Shown here piece by piece: positions 8,516 through 18,126 of a stretch of 47,827 nucleotides of DNA. A program made the translations under genes and the position numbers. The DNA comes from an uncultured Saprospiraceae bacterium. GTDB lineage: Bacteria > Bacteroidota > Bacteroidia > Chitinophagales > Saprospiraceae. Location of the stretch: positions 1-47,827 of the forward strand of contig CALLAW010000059.1 in NCBI GenBank assembly GCA_938001865.1, given 5' to 3'. Position 1 is the stretch's first letter; the number at the start of each line of letters is the position of its first letter. Below the pieces are notes generated by a model. The model was not told where the DNA came from. It did no database searches and was given only the letters and a program-made list of their open reading frames with translations.

Positions 8516-9745
8516 TTGAAAATACTACATACAGCAGACTGGCACATCGGTAAGCAACTCAAAAAACAATCGCTAAATGAAGAACTTAAGCTCTTCTTCC
8601 AATGGTTAGTGCATACTCTCAAAGATGAAAATTACGACATCTTACTTGTGTCGGGTGACATCTTTGATAGCTACAATCCCAAGACAGAGGATAGAGCTCT
8701 CTACTATCAGACCTTGACACTCATCTCTCAGTCCGTGAAGCACATCATACTTATCGGTGGCAATCATGACTCTATTGCAGTACTCAATGCTGCAACACCA
8801 CTCCTCGAGCCGTTGAATATCACAGTCATAGGTGGAGTTCCGGATGATCTCAAGGATGAACTCATCCATATCCAACTCTCCAATGATGAAGAGTGTGTCA
8901 TCGCTGCAATCCCCTATCTCAGAGATAAAGATGTCCTCATCAATCAGACATTTGACACAGATCAAGATAGACCAAGTCAAATCAGAGCTGGCTACGCTAA
9001 GCACTATAGAACCGTACTTGATCTTGCAAAGACCCACTACCCTAGACTGCCATTGGTCGGGATGGGACATCTCTATGCAACTGGAGCCCAACTCTCTGAC
9101 AGCGAACGAGACATCCAAGTTGGCAATCAAGGGGCAGTTTCATCCACACTCTTTGATGGGTATGACTATGTGGCACTTGGTCACATCCATCGACCCCAAC
9201 GCGTGGATAAGTTAGATACCGTCAGATATTCTGGATCACCGATAGCATTGAGTTTTTCCGAAAGGTCAGATCATAAGCAAGTGATCAAGATAACACTCAC
9301 AGACGGGAATATCGATCAGATAGACGTCGTACAATTACCCCAATTCAGGGAGCTAAGTACGATAGAAGGCTCACTAGAGGAAGTACAATCGGCTCTTGCC
9401 AAATACAAGACACAGTGCCCACTGCCAGCATTCTTAGAGGTCAACATCAACCAACAGATCAGAGACATTACTCTCAATCCACTCATAGAAGACATGATAG
9501 ACCAATTCAATAAGACTTCTACTCAAGGTAAAATCCTGAAATACAAAGTTACATTTGCCGAAGAAGAAAGCAGATTGGAGTCACTCTTCGTTCCTAGCAA
9601 GCAGATCGATGACCTTACGCATACCGAAGTCTTCAATGAGCTGCTCACTCTTCAGAGTCAAGACACTGAATCACGTAATACTCTGATGAAAACTTATAGA
9701 GACTTAGCAGAAAACTACCAAGATTATCTAGATGAGACTGCATAA
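8516..9745 (+). CDS. sbcD: SbcD, nuclease subunit of the SbcCD (Mre11-Rad50-type) complex
   Basis: A 409-residue calcineurin-like metallophosphoesterase. The start codon is TTG: translation from there gives the canonical MKILHTADWHIGK opening, and no upstream ATG exists in frame. Metal-binding motifs are visible in order: DWH (Asp8, His10), GDIFD (47-51), GNHD (82-85), a GH at about residue 183 and GHIH near 222. With SbcC it forms an ATP-dependent exo/endonuclease that opens hairpins and trims blocked double-strand ends, cutting palindromes behind the replication fork. The last 14 bases overlap the start of sbcC, so the two are translationally coupled in one operon, with their own promoter at 8432-8461. 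Length is normal for the family and nothing is missing. Confidence 0.97.
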   Translation: MKILHTADWHIGKQLKKQSLNEELKLFFQWLVHTLKDENYDILLVSGDIFDSYNPKTEDRALYYQTLTLISQSVKHIILIGGNHDSIAVLNAATPLLEPLNITVIGGVPDDLKDELIHIQLSNDEECVIAAIPYLRDKDVLINQTFDTDQDRPSQIRAGYAKHYRTVLDLAKTHYPRLPLVGMGHLYATGAQLSDSERDIQVGNQGAVSSTLFDGYDYVALGHIHRPQRVDKLDTVRYSGSPIALSFSERSDHKQVIKITLTDGNIDQIDVVQLPQFRELSTIEGSLEEVQSALAKYKTQCPLPAFLEVNINQQIRDITLNPLIEDMIDQFNKTSTQGKILKYKVTFAEEESRLESLFVPSKQIDDLTHTEVFNELLTLQSQDTESRNTLMKTYRDLAENYQDYLDETA

Positions 9746-12700
9746 GCTCTATATCAAAAATATCAATAGCCTCAGAGGTGAGCATACCATAGACTTCGAT
9801 GACTCGATACTCTCTAACTGTGGGATATTTGCAATCATCGGTCCAACCGGGTCAGGCAAATCCACATTATTAGATGCGATCACTCTAGCCCTATTTAATA
9901 AAGTCCCAAGAATAGGGAATATCTCAAATACAGTCATCGACAAAGAAGGTGTGATACTCACCAAATACGAAAGTGAAGCAAAAGTAAAACTAGAATACTC
10001 TGTAGGTGGTAAGCACTACCTCTCTGAGTGGTCTATAAGTCGAGTCGCTAAATCTGGCAACTTGAAACCACATGAAATCTCTATTGTAGACCTAGATACA
10101 GGGATACCCCTTGATCTCAAAAAAAAGCAAGTACCAGAAGAAAACGAAAAAATAATAGGTCTCAATTATGACCAATTTATCAAGTCTATCTTACTCTCTC
10201 AAGGAGAATTTGCAAAATTCCTCAAAGCATCAAAAAATCAAAGAGGTGCAATCCTAGAAAAGATCACAGGTACACATCTCTATCGTGACCTGGGGATCGC
10301 AACTTACCGTCAATATAAGCGTCAAGCCAAACTCCTAGAGGAACTCCTCCGAGATATCGAACGGATACAATTAGCAACTCCAGAAATCCTCCATGACTGG
10401 CAGACTGAACTCAAAGAGATCGATCAACAACATACAACACTTGACAAGCAAGCCAAAAAACTCCAAGTCCTAATTAACTCTGAAGAGAAGCGAATCAAAC
10501 TCGAAACCAGTCTCAAAAAAATCAATACAGAAAGTCTAACACTCAAGGCACGAAAAGAAAGTAATCAACTCAACCAACTCAAACTCGAGAAACACAAAGT
10601 AATAGCTCCGCTACTCCCAGATCTTGCAATCATTGAAGATGCACAAAGACAAATAGATCAATATCACCTCTCACTAAAACATCAATTACAAACACAATCC
10701 ACAGCCAATAAAGCTCTCTTAGAATCAATCAATCTGTACCAAGAGGCCACACAATCAAGTACAACCTTAGAGACTGTAATAGATGACATCAATCAACTCA
10801 AAAGAAACGTCGACCAGAAAAAAGAGAGACTGCAGACCATACAGAAAGCAGGTAAAGAAGAGACAGAACTCCTCAAGCAAGTCCAAAGAGACTATCAGTC
10901 AATTGATTGGGATAAGCTAATCACCAAAGACAAAAAAATCTCTCTCATCAATGTCACTAAGCAAATCGATCAACTCGAATCCGAGATAACTCAAATCCCA
11001 TCACAATACCAAGAACTCTCCAATCCTACCGCTGAGCTCAATACTACTCGCGATCAGAGAGAATCAGCAAAAGAAGTCCTGAAATTAAAACTTGATAAAA
11101 CAGAAAAAACAAAAAATCTTGTCGCAAAACAAACTCAATCAGACCAAATCAAGAACCTCTTGCAACAGGCCGAACAAGCACTCCTAGACTTGGATGAAAA
11201 AATCAAAACATCTAAGGAGTTGATATTCAATGCTCAAGTCCAAAAAGAAGTCGAAATGAGAGAGATGGATATGGTACAACATAGACAACATCTCCAAGAT
11301 GATCAACCCTGCCCTCTCTGTGGATCAACCCACCATCCCTATACCTTAGATGCACCAAAACATACCAATCAATGGGAGCAAACTATCAACCGCCTCTTAC
11401 AAGAGAGTGAATCACTCCAAAAACAACGAGAAATATTACTCTCTCAAAAAGATACTGCATCGACAAAACTCTCAACTTACTCAGAAGAAATCTCAATACT
11501 CCAAACCGAAATCAGCACGATAGATAATAAGCTCAAGAGTACAGACACCAATCTCAGCACCATCTCACCTACAGAATTGGAAAAAATCGATGCCAAAATC
11601 CAATCTATCACTCGCTTAATAGATCTGCAAACACAATTCAAAGGGCTCAATATGGCACATCGATACCTCAAAAGAAGTGCAATATTCCTAGACGAATACT
11701 ACACAACACAAGAGGAACTGAAATCTCTATATCAACAAGAGAGCTCTGATTTTGATGAATTCTTCACCTCGATTACATCACGTGTACAGACATATCAAAA
11801 ACAGTTAATAGAAGCTCAATCAAGCATCGCCACTCTTGAAAGAGAACTCGCTAAGACGCAACAAATCCAACAAGCGAAAGAAAAAAATATCCTCTCATTG
11901 GCAGCAGAGCACCATATCTCATCTCTCGAAGTCTTGAAGAGTCATCAACTCAGCGTAGCGCTTATCAAAGAGATAGAGCATGAAATCGCAGCAATTAAGC
12001 ATGAGGAAACATCCCTCCTTACACTCCGCAAATCAATCACTCAAGAGTTGAAAACACTCAATACGGAGTCAACAAATAAACCATTAACAGAACTCAACAG
12101 AGAAGCTACTGAGCTTAACACAACCATGGCGCAACTCTCCGAATCTAGAGGCGTCATCACTCAGAAAATTACCGAAAACAATGCTAAGCTAAACCAACAT
12201 CAGACTTACCAGAATCAATACAATAGACAAAAAGAAATCACTACACAATGGAGTCAACTCAATGAGGTCATCGGAGATGCAACAGGTAACAAGTATGCTA
12301 ACTTTGCTCAAAGCATCACACTGAGGAATCTAATCGCATTAGCGAATCTTCGCCTTCGTGATCTCAACGATCGCTACTTACTCAACAATGATACGAGCAG
12401 TGATAATCTAGAAGTCATCGACCTCTATCAAGGGAGTACGACTCGGAGCATTAGTTCACTATCAGGTGGCGAATCATTCATACTGAGCCTTGCCCTTGCC
12501 CTTAGCCTCTCCGATCTCGCCAGTCAGAATGTCCATCTAGAGTCACTCTTCATTGACGAAGGATTTGGAACTCTCGATGCTGAGACATTAGATACAGCGA
12601 TGCAGACACTAGAAAAACTCCAATCCTCATCCAATAAGACGATCGGGGTCATCAGTCATATCGACTCTATCAAAGAACGAATCCATACAAAGATAGTGCT

Positions 12701-12749
12701 GAGCAAAAATACTCAAGGACATAGCAAGTTAGACTTGGTAAGCGGATAG
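9732..12749 (+). CDS. sbcC: SbcC, SMC-like ATPase subunit of the SbcCD nuclease
   Basis: A 1005-residue Rad50-type protein. The N-terminal ATPase half has Walker A GPTGSGKST (37-45). Two very long coiled-coil arms (about 190-500 and 560-860) flank a zinc hook CPLC (Cys527, Cys530). The C-terminal half has the ABC signature SGGE (911-914) and Walker B with Asp942-Glu943 (FIDEGFGTLD). ATP binding closes the head domains on SbcD and the hook joins two complexes. The ATG lies within the last codons of sbcD (14-base overlap). The arms are strongly enriched in Gln, Lys, Glu, Leu and Thr, as expected for coiled coil. A downstream intrinsic terminator is not evident in the 49 bases before the convergent dksA-like gene. 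Confidence 0.97.
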   Translation: MRLHKLYIKNINSLRGEHTIDFDDSILSNCGIFAIIGPTGSGKSTLLDAITLALFNKVPRIGNISNTVIDKEGVILTKYESEAKVKLEYSVGGKHYLSEWSISRVAKSGNLKPHEISIVDLDTGIPLDLKKKQVPEENEKIIGLNYDQFIKSILLSQGEFAKFLKASKNQRGAILEKITGTHLYRDLGIATYRQYKRQAKLLEELLRDIERIQLATPEILHDWQTELKEIDQQHTTLDKQAKKLQVLINSEEKRIKLETSLKKINTESLTLKARKESNQLNQLKLEKHKVIAPLLPDLAIIEDAQRQIDQYHLSLKHQLQTQSTANKALLESINLYQEATQSSTTLETVIDDINQLKRNVDQKKERLQTIQKAGKEETELLKQVQRDYQSIDWDKLITKDKKISLINVTKQIDQLESEITQIPSQYQELSNPTAELNTTRDQRESAKEVLKLKLDKTEKTKNLVAKQTQSDQIKNLLQQAEQALLDLDEKIKTSKELIFNAQVQKEVEMREMDMVQHRQHLQDDQPCPLCGSTHHPYTLDAPKHTNQWEQTINRLLQESESLQKQREILLSQKDTASTKLSTYSEEISILQTEISTIDNKLKSTDTNLSTISPTELEKIDAKIQSITRLIDLQTQFKGLNMAHRYLKRSAIFLDEYYTTQEELKSLYQQESSDFDEFFTSITSRVQTYQKQLIEAQSSIATLERELAKTQQIQQAKEKNILSLAAEHHISSLEVLKSHQLSVALIKEIEHEIAAIKHEETSLLTLRKSITQELKTLNTESTNKPLTELNREATELNTTMAQLSESRGVITQKITENNAKLNQHQTYQNQYNRQKEITTQWSQLNEVIGDATGNKYANFAQSITLRNLIALANLRLRDLNDRYLLNNDTSSDNLEVIDLYQGSTTRSISSLSGGESFILSLALALSLSDLASQNVHLESLFIDEGFGTLDAETLDTAMQTLEKLQSSSNKTIGVISHIDSIKERIHTKIVLSKNTQGHSKLDLVSG

Positions 12750-12798
12750 TTGGAGAGACATGACTCTATTGCTCTCTTCACTCCCATCCCCACACTCC

Positions 12799-13134
12799 TC
12801 ACCTCCCTGCACACCTCACACAACGTGTACTCTCAGGCATGAACATCAGTCTCCCTGCTTGTATTGGTCGCTTACAAGAGGTGCAGAGTCCAAAGCCCTC
12901 ATTGTGTATATTATCTAAGGCTATCTTCAGTTTAGAGAGTTTGGCCTTCTTATTACGCAATGAGACTTCCATTACTGCCTTATTATTGATCGCATCCATC
13001 CTACTGATTCTGCCCAATGAGTTTTCAGGTTTGATAGGCTGAGTCATTGCCTCAGTGGACTTGACATCAGCTTCATACTGCTTGATCAGTTGTTTGATTT
13101 TTTCCTTGAGTTCCAGCTTATCTTCTAAGGTCAT
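12799..13134 (-). CDS. Short DksA/TraR-family zinc-finger protein
   Basis: A 111-residue protein with a predicted helical coiled coil (residues 1-75) and a C-terminal C4 zinc finger: Cys84, Cys87, Cys105 and Cys108. Family members insert a coiled coil into the secondary channel of RNA polymerase and, with ppGpp, adjust transcription initiation. The coil here is shorter than in E. coli DksA (151 residues). By eye the tip motif that reads DPVD in E. coli aligns with DAIN at residues 47-50. That keeps the first Asp but replaces the second, functionally important one with Asn50. It might therefore modulate polymerase differently or act with another partner. It is the next gene downstream of the aminotransferase on the same strand, 110 bases away. 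The family is sure; ppGpp synergy is doubtful. Confidence 0.9.
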   Translation of the reverse strand: MTLEDKLELKEKIKQLIKQYEADVKSTEAMTQPIKPENSLGRISRMDAINNKAVMEVSLRNKKAKLSKLKIALDNIHNEGFGLCTSCKRPIQAGRLMFMPESTRCVRCAGR

Positions 13135-13166
13135 GAGGAGATATTTGATACTTGGTTACTTCTGCT

Positions 13167-13190
13167 CATCTCAATCACTTGAGGTGTTTT
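13167..13190. terminator. Possible hairpin in the aminotransferase/DksA-like intergenic region
   Basis: CATCTCAA and TTGAGGTG (13167-13174, 13179-13186) form an 8-bp stem with one G-T pair and a 4-base loop. Four T follow on the plus strand only, whereas the flanking genes are read on the minus strand, so a terminator role is uncertain. Confidence 0.25.
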
Positions 13191-13244
13191 GCCATTTGCA
13201 TTACAAAAATGGAGTCCATACAGATATCCTAAAGATAGTACATC

Positions 13245-14447
13245 TTATTGGTATTTGCCCTGAGCATAATCCAATGCTGCGAGCAGCCGATCTATCCCGA
13301 GCTTCAGTGTCTCATCATCGATGACTAATGGTGGCGCCAACCGAAAACTCCGATCGTTGAACAAGAAGTAATCTACAATCACCCCTAGCTCCATCGCTTG
13401 GCTGACGACATACTTAAGGTACTTCCGCTTAGTGACTTCTACTGCCATCAGCATCCCACTCCGACGGACTTCTTTGACGATAGGATGAGCACTTATAGCT
13501 GAGTGGAGTGCTTGACTTTTGGCAGAGACCGTATCCACCACCCCACTAGATTGGAGGTACTGTAAGCTAGCGTATGCAGCAGCACAACTTAGTGGATGAC
13601 CTCCAAATGTCGTGATATGCCCAAGAGCTGGATACTTGACCAAACTACTTATCAGTGCTGGACTACTCACGACTGCACTGAGTGGCAGACCACCACCCAT
13701 CGCCTTACCGATACACATCACATCTGGAGTCACACCATACTTCTGATGGGCAAATAAGTGTCCAGTCCTCCCAAATCCAGTCTGGATCTCATCTAAGATG
13801 AATAGAGCTCCAGTCTCTCGACACTTTGCCTCTACCTTTGATAAGTAATCATCTGTTGGCGGATAGACGCCTCTCTCAGCTTGTACAGGTTCTATGATGA
13901 CACAGGCTGTCTTGTGTGTGATCTTTTGTAAGTCATTCACCTCATTGAATGTCACGTGCTTCACTCCAGGGATGACTGGTGCAAAATGCATCTTATATCC
14001 GAGGTCACTCCTGAGGCTCTCAGCACCTAACGTACTTCCGTGATAAGAGAGTCGTGCAGCGATTATCTCGGCCCTACCCGTAGCCTTACGAGCCAGTTTC
14101 ATGGCCGTCTCTATGGCTTCACTGCCTGTGAGTAGATAGTAGACTACAGAGAGACTAGGATCTAACTGCTGAGTAAGCAACTCTGCCAGTCTCACTTGGG
14201 ACTCCTGCACATGCTCACCATAGACCATCGTGTGGAGGTGCTTACTCGCTTGAGATGTGATCGCTTGTTGGATGACAGGATTACAGTGACCGAGAGATGA
14301 TACCGAGATCCCACTATTGAAGTCAATGTAGGCCTTGCCATCTGTGGTGTAGATATAACAGCCTTCTGCTCTGTCTACCTCTAGGCAGAGTGAATATTCG
14401 CTAGTCTGACCTACTGATTGCTTATAGAGTTCTCTGAGTGATGGCAT
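13245..14447 (-). CDS. Class III PLP-dependent aminotransferase (acetylornithine/ornithine aminotransferase-like)
   Basis: A 400-residue fold-type I aminotransferase of subgroup III. Visible landmarks are the phosphate-binding TGSEA (108-112), the cofactor-pairing Asp219 in ILDEIQTGFGRTG and the PLP Schiff-base Lys248 in CIGKAMGGGLP. Overall order and length match ArgD, ornithine aminotransferase and their relatives, which move an amino group from an omega-amine or N-acetylornithine to 2-oxoglutarate. No arginine, lysine or proline biosynthesis gene is nearby, so the substrate cannot be chosen from context and I give no gene name. A -7 promoter element lies just upstream. The reaction type is well supported; acetylornithine versus ornithine or another amine is open. 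Confidence 0.92.
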   Translation of the reverse strand: MPSLRELYKQSVGQTSEYSLCLEVDRAEGCYIYTTDGKAYIDFNSGISVSSLGHCNPVIQQAITSQASKHLHTMVYGEHVQESQVRLAELLTQQLDPSLSVVYYLLTGSEAIETAMKLARKATGRAEIIAARLSYHGSTLGAESLRSDLGYKMHFAPVIPGVKHVTFNEVNDLQKITHKTACVIIEPVQAERGVYPPTDDYLSKVEAKCRETGALFILDEIQTGFGRTGHLFAHQKYGVTPDVMCIGKAMGGGLPLSAVVSSPALISSLVKYPALGHITTFGGHPLSCAAAYASLQYLQSSGVVDTVSAKSQALHSAISAHPIVKEVRRSGMLMAVEVTKRKYLKYVVSQAMELGVIVDYFLFNDRSFRLAPPLVIDDETLKLGIDRLLAALDYAQGKYQ

Positions 14448-14466
14448 GATCTATGATATTAAGTCA

Positions 14467-14474
14467 CAAAGATA
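14467..14474 (-). promoter_or_regulatory. Predicted -7 element for the aminotransferase gene
   Basis: The minus strand reads TATCTTTG, an exact TAnnTTTG match, 20 bases upstream of the ATG at 14447, implying a very short leader (about 15 bases). No clear -33 TTG is seen at the usual spacing. Confidence 0.4.
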
Positions 14475-14666
14475 CACACTCTCAAGTCTCTTTGATATGC
14501 TGTGATGGATCGTGATCGCGGTCAAATTTTTGTTACGTTTTAGTTAAAACATTTTGGATAAATTTAAATTGAGCATTTAATTCCTCATATTTATACTTCC
14601 ATTCCATATGAGCACGTATTATCCGTACGTTTTACTTCAAAGTTTTAAGAATTAATATTGTATTTT

Positions 14667-14674
14667 TATTTTTG
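14667..14674 (+). promoter_or_regulatory. Predicted -7 element for the thioredoxin-like gene pair
   Basis: TATTTTTG matches TAnnTTTG 53 bases upstream of the ATG at 14728. The region is AT-rich and the -33 half is not convincing. Confidence 0.35.
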
Positions 14675-14727
14675 CATTTGCGAAAGCAGCGTGTGATCAT
14701 CTAAAGTACAGACAAGAAATAGTCGCG

Positions 14728-15900
14728 ATGAGATTAGGAATAATATTAGGGTTGAGCATCTTATGCTTCGGATCTATAAGGAGCCAGGGGATTGATTTTT
14801 TTGATGGCTCATGGGAAGAGGCACTTGCCGAATCCGAACGAACAGAAAAACTCATATTCGTAGATGCATATGCTACATGGTGTGGCCCTTGTAAGAAAAT
14901 GGCAAAAAACACCTTCACTGACGAGACAGTTGGTGATTACTTCAATAATAACTTCATTGCTCTCAAGATAGATATGGAGCAGCCCATGGGCAGACAGTTT
15001 GGCCAAGACTACCCTGTCAGTGCATATCCTACTCTCTTCTTCATAGATAGCAAAGGCGATGTGGTCAAGAAGACGACAGGATTCAAAGATGTAACCAAGC
15101 TACTCGGATTAGGAGAGACTGCCCTTGGGAGTGCTGACTTTAGCACCAAGTATGCCGTCCTCTACCAAGAAGGAGCAAGAGACTATGACACTGTGTATAA
15201 GTATGTCAATGCACTCAGCAAAGCTGGCAAACCATGCCTCAAGATTGCTAACGATTACCTCAGCAGCGATCATCAGATGACTGACGACCAACTCATGGAG
15301 TTTTTGCTCGCTGGGCTGACTGATGCAGACTCTAGGATATTTGACATGGTCATGGAGATGCGTACAGCAATCGTAGCTAAGCATGGACAAGAAGCGTTCG
15401 ATACAGCAATCTTAGATGCAGCTGCAAAGACCACAACCAAAGCGATCGATAATGATTACAAAATCCTCATCGATGAGACGACAACTAAGCTCAAACAATA
15501 CGACAAAAAAATAGGCGCCAAATATGAGATGGAAGCTAATATGGAATATGACGGAGCCTACAAAAATCATAAGGCATTCGCCAATACATACTCGACTTAC
15601 TACAAAAAAATAGCAAAGAATGATGTCAATGGTTGTTATAGGTTGAACAAACTCTTGAGCAGTTACTTTGTCGATCACCCTGAGACTGAGGAGCTCCTAC
15701 TGACCAACTTACAGACAATCGTCGATATAGAGCCTACTGAGAAAGCCTACTTAAGTATCGTCTCTTACTACACAAGTAGGAAACGATTCGACGAAGCATA
15801 TCAGACTACTCAGGATGCCATCAAAGCATTAGAGAAAAACGATACAGATGTCACTCAGCTCAAAAAACATCTCAAGGCTCTCGAGCAACGACTCAAATAA
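14728..15900 (+). CDS. Exported thioredoxin-fold protein with CGPC active site
   Basis: A 390-residue protein. A signal peptide (residues 1-20, ending SIRSQ) is followed by a thioredoxin-like domain (about 22-135) with a redox-active WCGPCKK (Cys52, Cys55) and the cis-Pro loop at Pro101 (AYPTLFF). The remaining 250 residues are mostly helical and TPR-like, with repeated Tyr/Lys/Asp-rich helices. It should act in the periplasm as a thiol-disulfide reductase or isomerase. The helical tail may bind client proteins. The next gene, 33 bases on, encodes a second protein of the same plan, so the two probably arose by duplication and share a transcript. No electron donor of the DsbD/CcdA type is nearby. 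The fold is certain; the partners are unknown. Confidence 0.88.
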   Translation: MRLGIILGLSILCFGSIRSQGIDFFDGSWEEALAESERTEKLIFVDAYATWCGPCKKMAKNTFTDETVGDYFNNNFIALKIDMEQPMGRQFGQDYPVSAYPTLFFIDSKGDVVKKTTGFKDVTKLLGLGETALGSADFSTKYAVLYQEGARDYDTVYKYVNALSKAGKPCLKIANDYLSSDHQMTDDQLMEFLLAGLTDADSRIFDMVMEMRTAIVAKHGQEAFDTAILDAAAKTTTKAIDNDYKILIDETTTKLKQYDKKIGAKYEMEANMEYDGAYKNHKAFANTYSTYYKKIAKNDVNGCYRLNKLLSSYFVDHPETEELLLTNLQTIVDIEPTEKAYLSIVSYYTSRKRFDEAYQTTQDAIKALEKNDTDVTQLKKHLKALEQRLK

Positions 15901-15933
15901 GATCACACCCCCCAATCAAGTTATACAATACTA

Positions 15934-17352
15934 GTGCTAAGAATTACCCTCACATATTTTATCTCTCTATTCTGTATCTATGCTGCTACAGGACAACTCC
16001 CTAGCGGCGAGCCTACAAGTGTACAATTCAAGATACTCCCATTAGACCAGGCCATCAAGTTAGCCACAGAGCAAGGCAAGCCTCTCTTCATCGATAGTTA
16101 TGCTAAGTGGTGTATCCCTTGTAAGAAAATGGACGCCGTATTCAGAGACAGAGAAGTAGCCAAGGTACTCAACGATAACTTTATCAATGTCAAGGTCAAT
16201 ATGGACCAACCTTACGGTAAAGAGTATCAAGCAAGGTACGGAGTCATCTTCCTACCTACATTCCTATTCTTAGACCATCTTGGTAACAATAAGATCAAAG
16301 TAGACAGAGTACTGACTAAGTATGAGTTGATCGCTTACGCAAATGCAGCTATAGGAAAGTCTACATTCGCATCGACATCGACAGCACCGCCAAGCACGAC
16401 GTATACTCAGACTACTCGATCTACCAGAAAGACGACCACAACCTCTCGACCTAGACAGACATATAGTAATCCTCCAGCAGGAACGACAAAGTCTGCATCA
16501 GGCGCTACAACGCGAGCATCAGCTAGTACTACTACCGCAAGTACTAGACCAGTGAGACGCAGCGGTACGACTAGAAGGACAGCTACACCGCCAGCTACAA
16601 CTCCCCAAGAAGAAAAAATCCTCAGCATACTCAAGCCTGAAGATATGAATCCTGACATCCTCTATCAAGAAGCCTACATGGGCATGCAGATGATGGATGG
16701 TAGCCATTGGTACTACGCCGACCAATATCTCAAGACTCAAGCCAATTGGTCGTCGCCAAAAAACATGAGATTCGTCTTTGACTTTGTAAGATATACCAAT
16801 ACTAAAGAGTTCAACTACATCATCAAAAACAGAGATGCCTTCAATAAGCTGATAGGCAAAGAAAATGTAGATCGCAGCATCGAAATCTTAGTCTATACAA
16901 GAATGAATCAAGGTATACCGAGGCCTGATCTCAAAGAAGCAATCAGCCTATACAATCTTACTACAGTCTCAGATCCCAAAGGAAGAGCATATAAATACTA
17001 TATCAAAAGACTCTTAGACGAAAACAGAAAAGATGAGCTACTCACACATCTCAAAGATTACATGCTCTACGCAGAAGTAAAGGATGCCAAAATACTCAAT
17101 CTCTATGGACACTTCATTGCCAAAGAAAGTAAGAATAGAAACGAACTCCTCAAAGGCGTAAAAGCTGTAGAAGATGCAATAAAGATCAACTCCTCCGAAC
17201 CTACTTACTGGAAGACTCTAGCTGTACTCCACACTAAACTGGGCAATAGAGAGACAGCCATCAAGTCAGCCAAGAGATCACTGGCACTCACTCCACCATC
17301 TGATCAAGAGACTATCTCTTATCTCAAAGATCTCATGAGGAAAAATCACTAA
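15934..17352 (+). CDS. Exported thioredoxin-fold protein with CIPC active site, Thr/Ser/Arg-rich linker and helical C-terminus
   Basis: A 472-residue protein starting at GTG; no ATG gives the signal peptide that is visible from there (residues 1-20, ending AATGQ). The thioredoxin domain (about 30-140) has WCIPCKK (Cys60, Cys63) and cis-Pro108 (FLPTF). Residues 143-226 are low-complexity, rich in Thr, Ser, Arg, Pro and Ala, and look like a disordered, strongly basic linker. The C-terminal part is helical and ends with a TPR-like pair (about 405-465). It follows the CGPC paralog by 33 bases. The Gly-to-Ile change between the cysteines would alter the redox potential relative to its neighbour. 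A periplasmic thiol redox role is likely; substrates are unknown. Confidence 0.87.
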   Translation: MLRITLTYFISLFCIYAATGQLPSGEPTSVQFKILPLDQAIKLATEQGKPLFIDSYAKWCIPCKKMDAVFRDREVAKVLNDNFINVKVNMDQPYGKEYQARYGVIFLPTFLFLDHLGNNKIKVDRVLTKYELIAYANAAIGKSTFASTSTAPPSTTYTQTTRSTRKTTTTSRPRQTYSNPPAGTTKSASGATTRASASTTTASTRPVRRSGTTRRTATPPATTPQEEKILSILKPEDMNPDILYQEAYMGMQMMDGSHWYYADQYLKTQANWSSPKNMRFVFDFVRYTNTKEFNYIIKNRDAFNKLIGKENVDRSIEILVYTRMNQGIPRPDLKEAISLYNLTTVSDPKGRAYKYYIKRLLDENRKDELLTHLKDYMLYAEVKDAKILNLYGHFIAKESKNRNELLKGVKAVEDAIKINSSEPTYWKTLAVLHTKLGNRETAIKSAKRSLALTPPSDQETISYLKDLMRKNH

Positions 17353-17388
17353 GCTCTTCCTATTTACTCTCATGGTAGCTCTGCTCTC

Positions 17389-18126
17389 TTAGAGTGTAAG
17401 CTGCTCTCGGGTGATACTGATATCAGATATCTCGTGACCTCCCTTGAGATTTTTCATCTCCATATCAAAGAGCTTATTAGCATGGGTAGTGCTCAACTTG
17501 GCCCCACCTATTTGCACCCAATCCTCCCATGAGGTGTAGACACCTTTTACCGGAAGGATACCGACATACATATAGTAGCCAGTAGGCACATAGTCCGGAC
17601 CAAGAGCCCAGATGTATGTATCACCTGGTGTCACACCACCTGAGTCATATGTCACCTTGAGACCTTGCTGACCAGAGTCATCTGGGAGCTCCACTACCTC
17701 TCTAGTCACACCTGGATCATATACCTTGAAGTTAGCAAACATCCAGAATGAGTCGTTACACCAAAAATTCCATGCCTTAGAGATCAGCTTCTGCTTTTTG
17801 TCTTCGTCGGTGATAAGAGTACCATCTTTATATGCCTTACCATCTACTTGGTCTAGGTCCAAGATCACTTCATTGCTTCCCCATTGGATATTTGCGATAT
17901 TAGCTTGCTTATCCCAAGCATAGTGATGATTACCCATGAATGTCCACTGGAGATATCCAAGCGTATCCCATGCCTCCTTATTCGTCGCCTCTAGCATCAG
18001 ATCAGCAAGTGCATCACCATCTCCCGCAGTAGTCTCTGGCATTTTTTTGGACAGAGTAGCAGTACAAGCAATCATTGTTATTGCTAAGAAGAGTAGTATT
18101 CCGACGATCCACTTCAATAGTTTCAT
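17389..18126 (-). CDS. Unknown exported or membrane-anchored protein
   Basis: A protein of 245 residues from the ATG at 18126. The frame stays open to an ATG at 18174, but the hydrophobic N-terminus (LLKWIVGILLFLAITMIAC) fits an export signal only when it begins at 18126. The Cys at the end of that stretch could be a lipoprotein attachment site, though the preceding residues are not an ideal lipobox. The mature part is rich in Trp, Tyr, Asp and Gly with alternating strand-like segments, reminiscent of small envelope beta-proteins of the LolA/LolB kind. I do not recognise a specific family. It converges on the thioredoxin-like gene (36 bases between stops). Confidence 0.75.
   Translation of the reverse strand: MKLLKWIVGILLFLAITMIACTATLSKKMPETTAGDGDALADLMLEATNKEAWDTLGYLQWTFMGNHHYAWDKQANIANIQWGSNEVILDLDQVDGKAYKDGTLITDEDKKQKLISKAWNFWCNDSFWMFANFKVYDPGVTREVVELPDDSGQQGLKVTYDSGGVTPGDTYIWALGPDYVPTGYYMYVGILPVKGVYTSWEDWVQIGGAKLSTTHANKLFDMEMKNLKGGHEISDISITREQLTL

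Noticed and set aside
16360-16612. Low-complexity repeats at the DNA level suggesting a tandem repeat
   Set aside because: The bases are not a regular repeat; only the amino acid composition is biased.
16407-16740. Minus-strand open frames rich in Val and Ser opposite the thioredoxin linker
   Set aside because: They are antisense shadows of the Thr/Ser/Arg low-complexity linker with no start context or family features.
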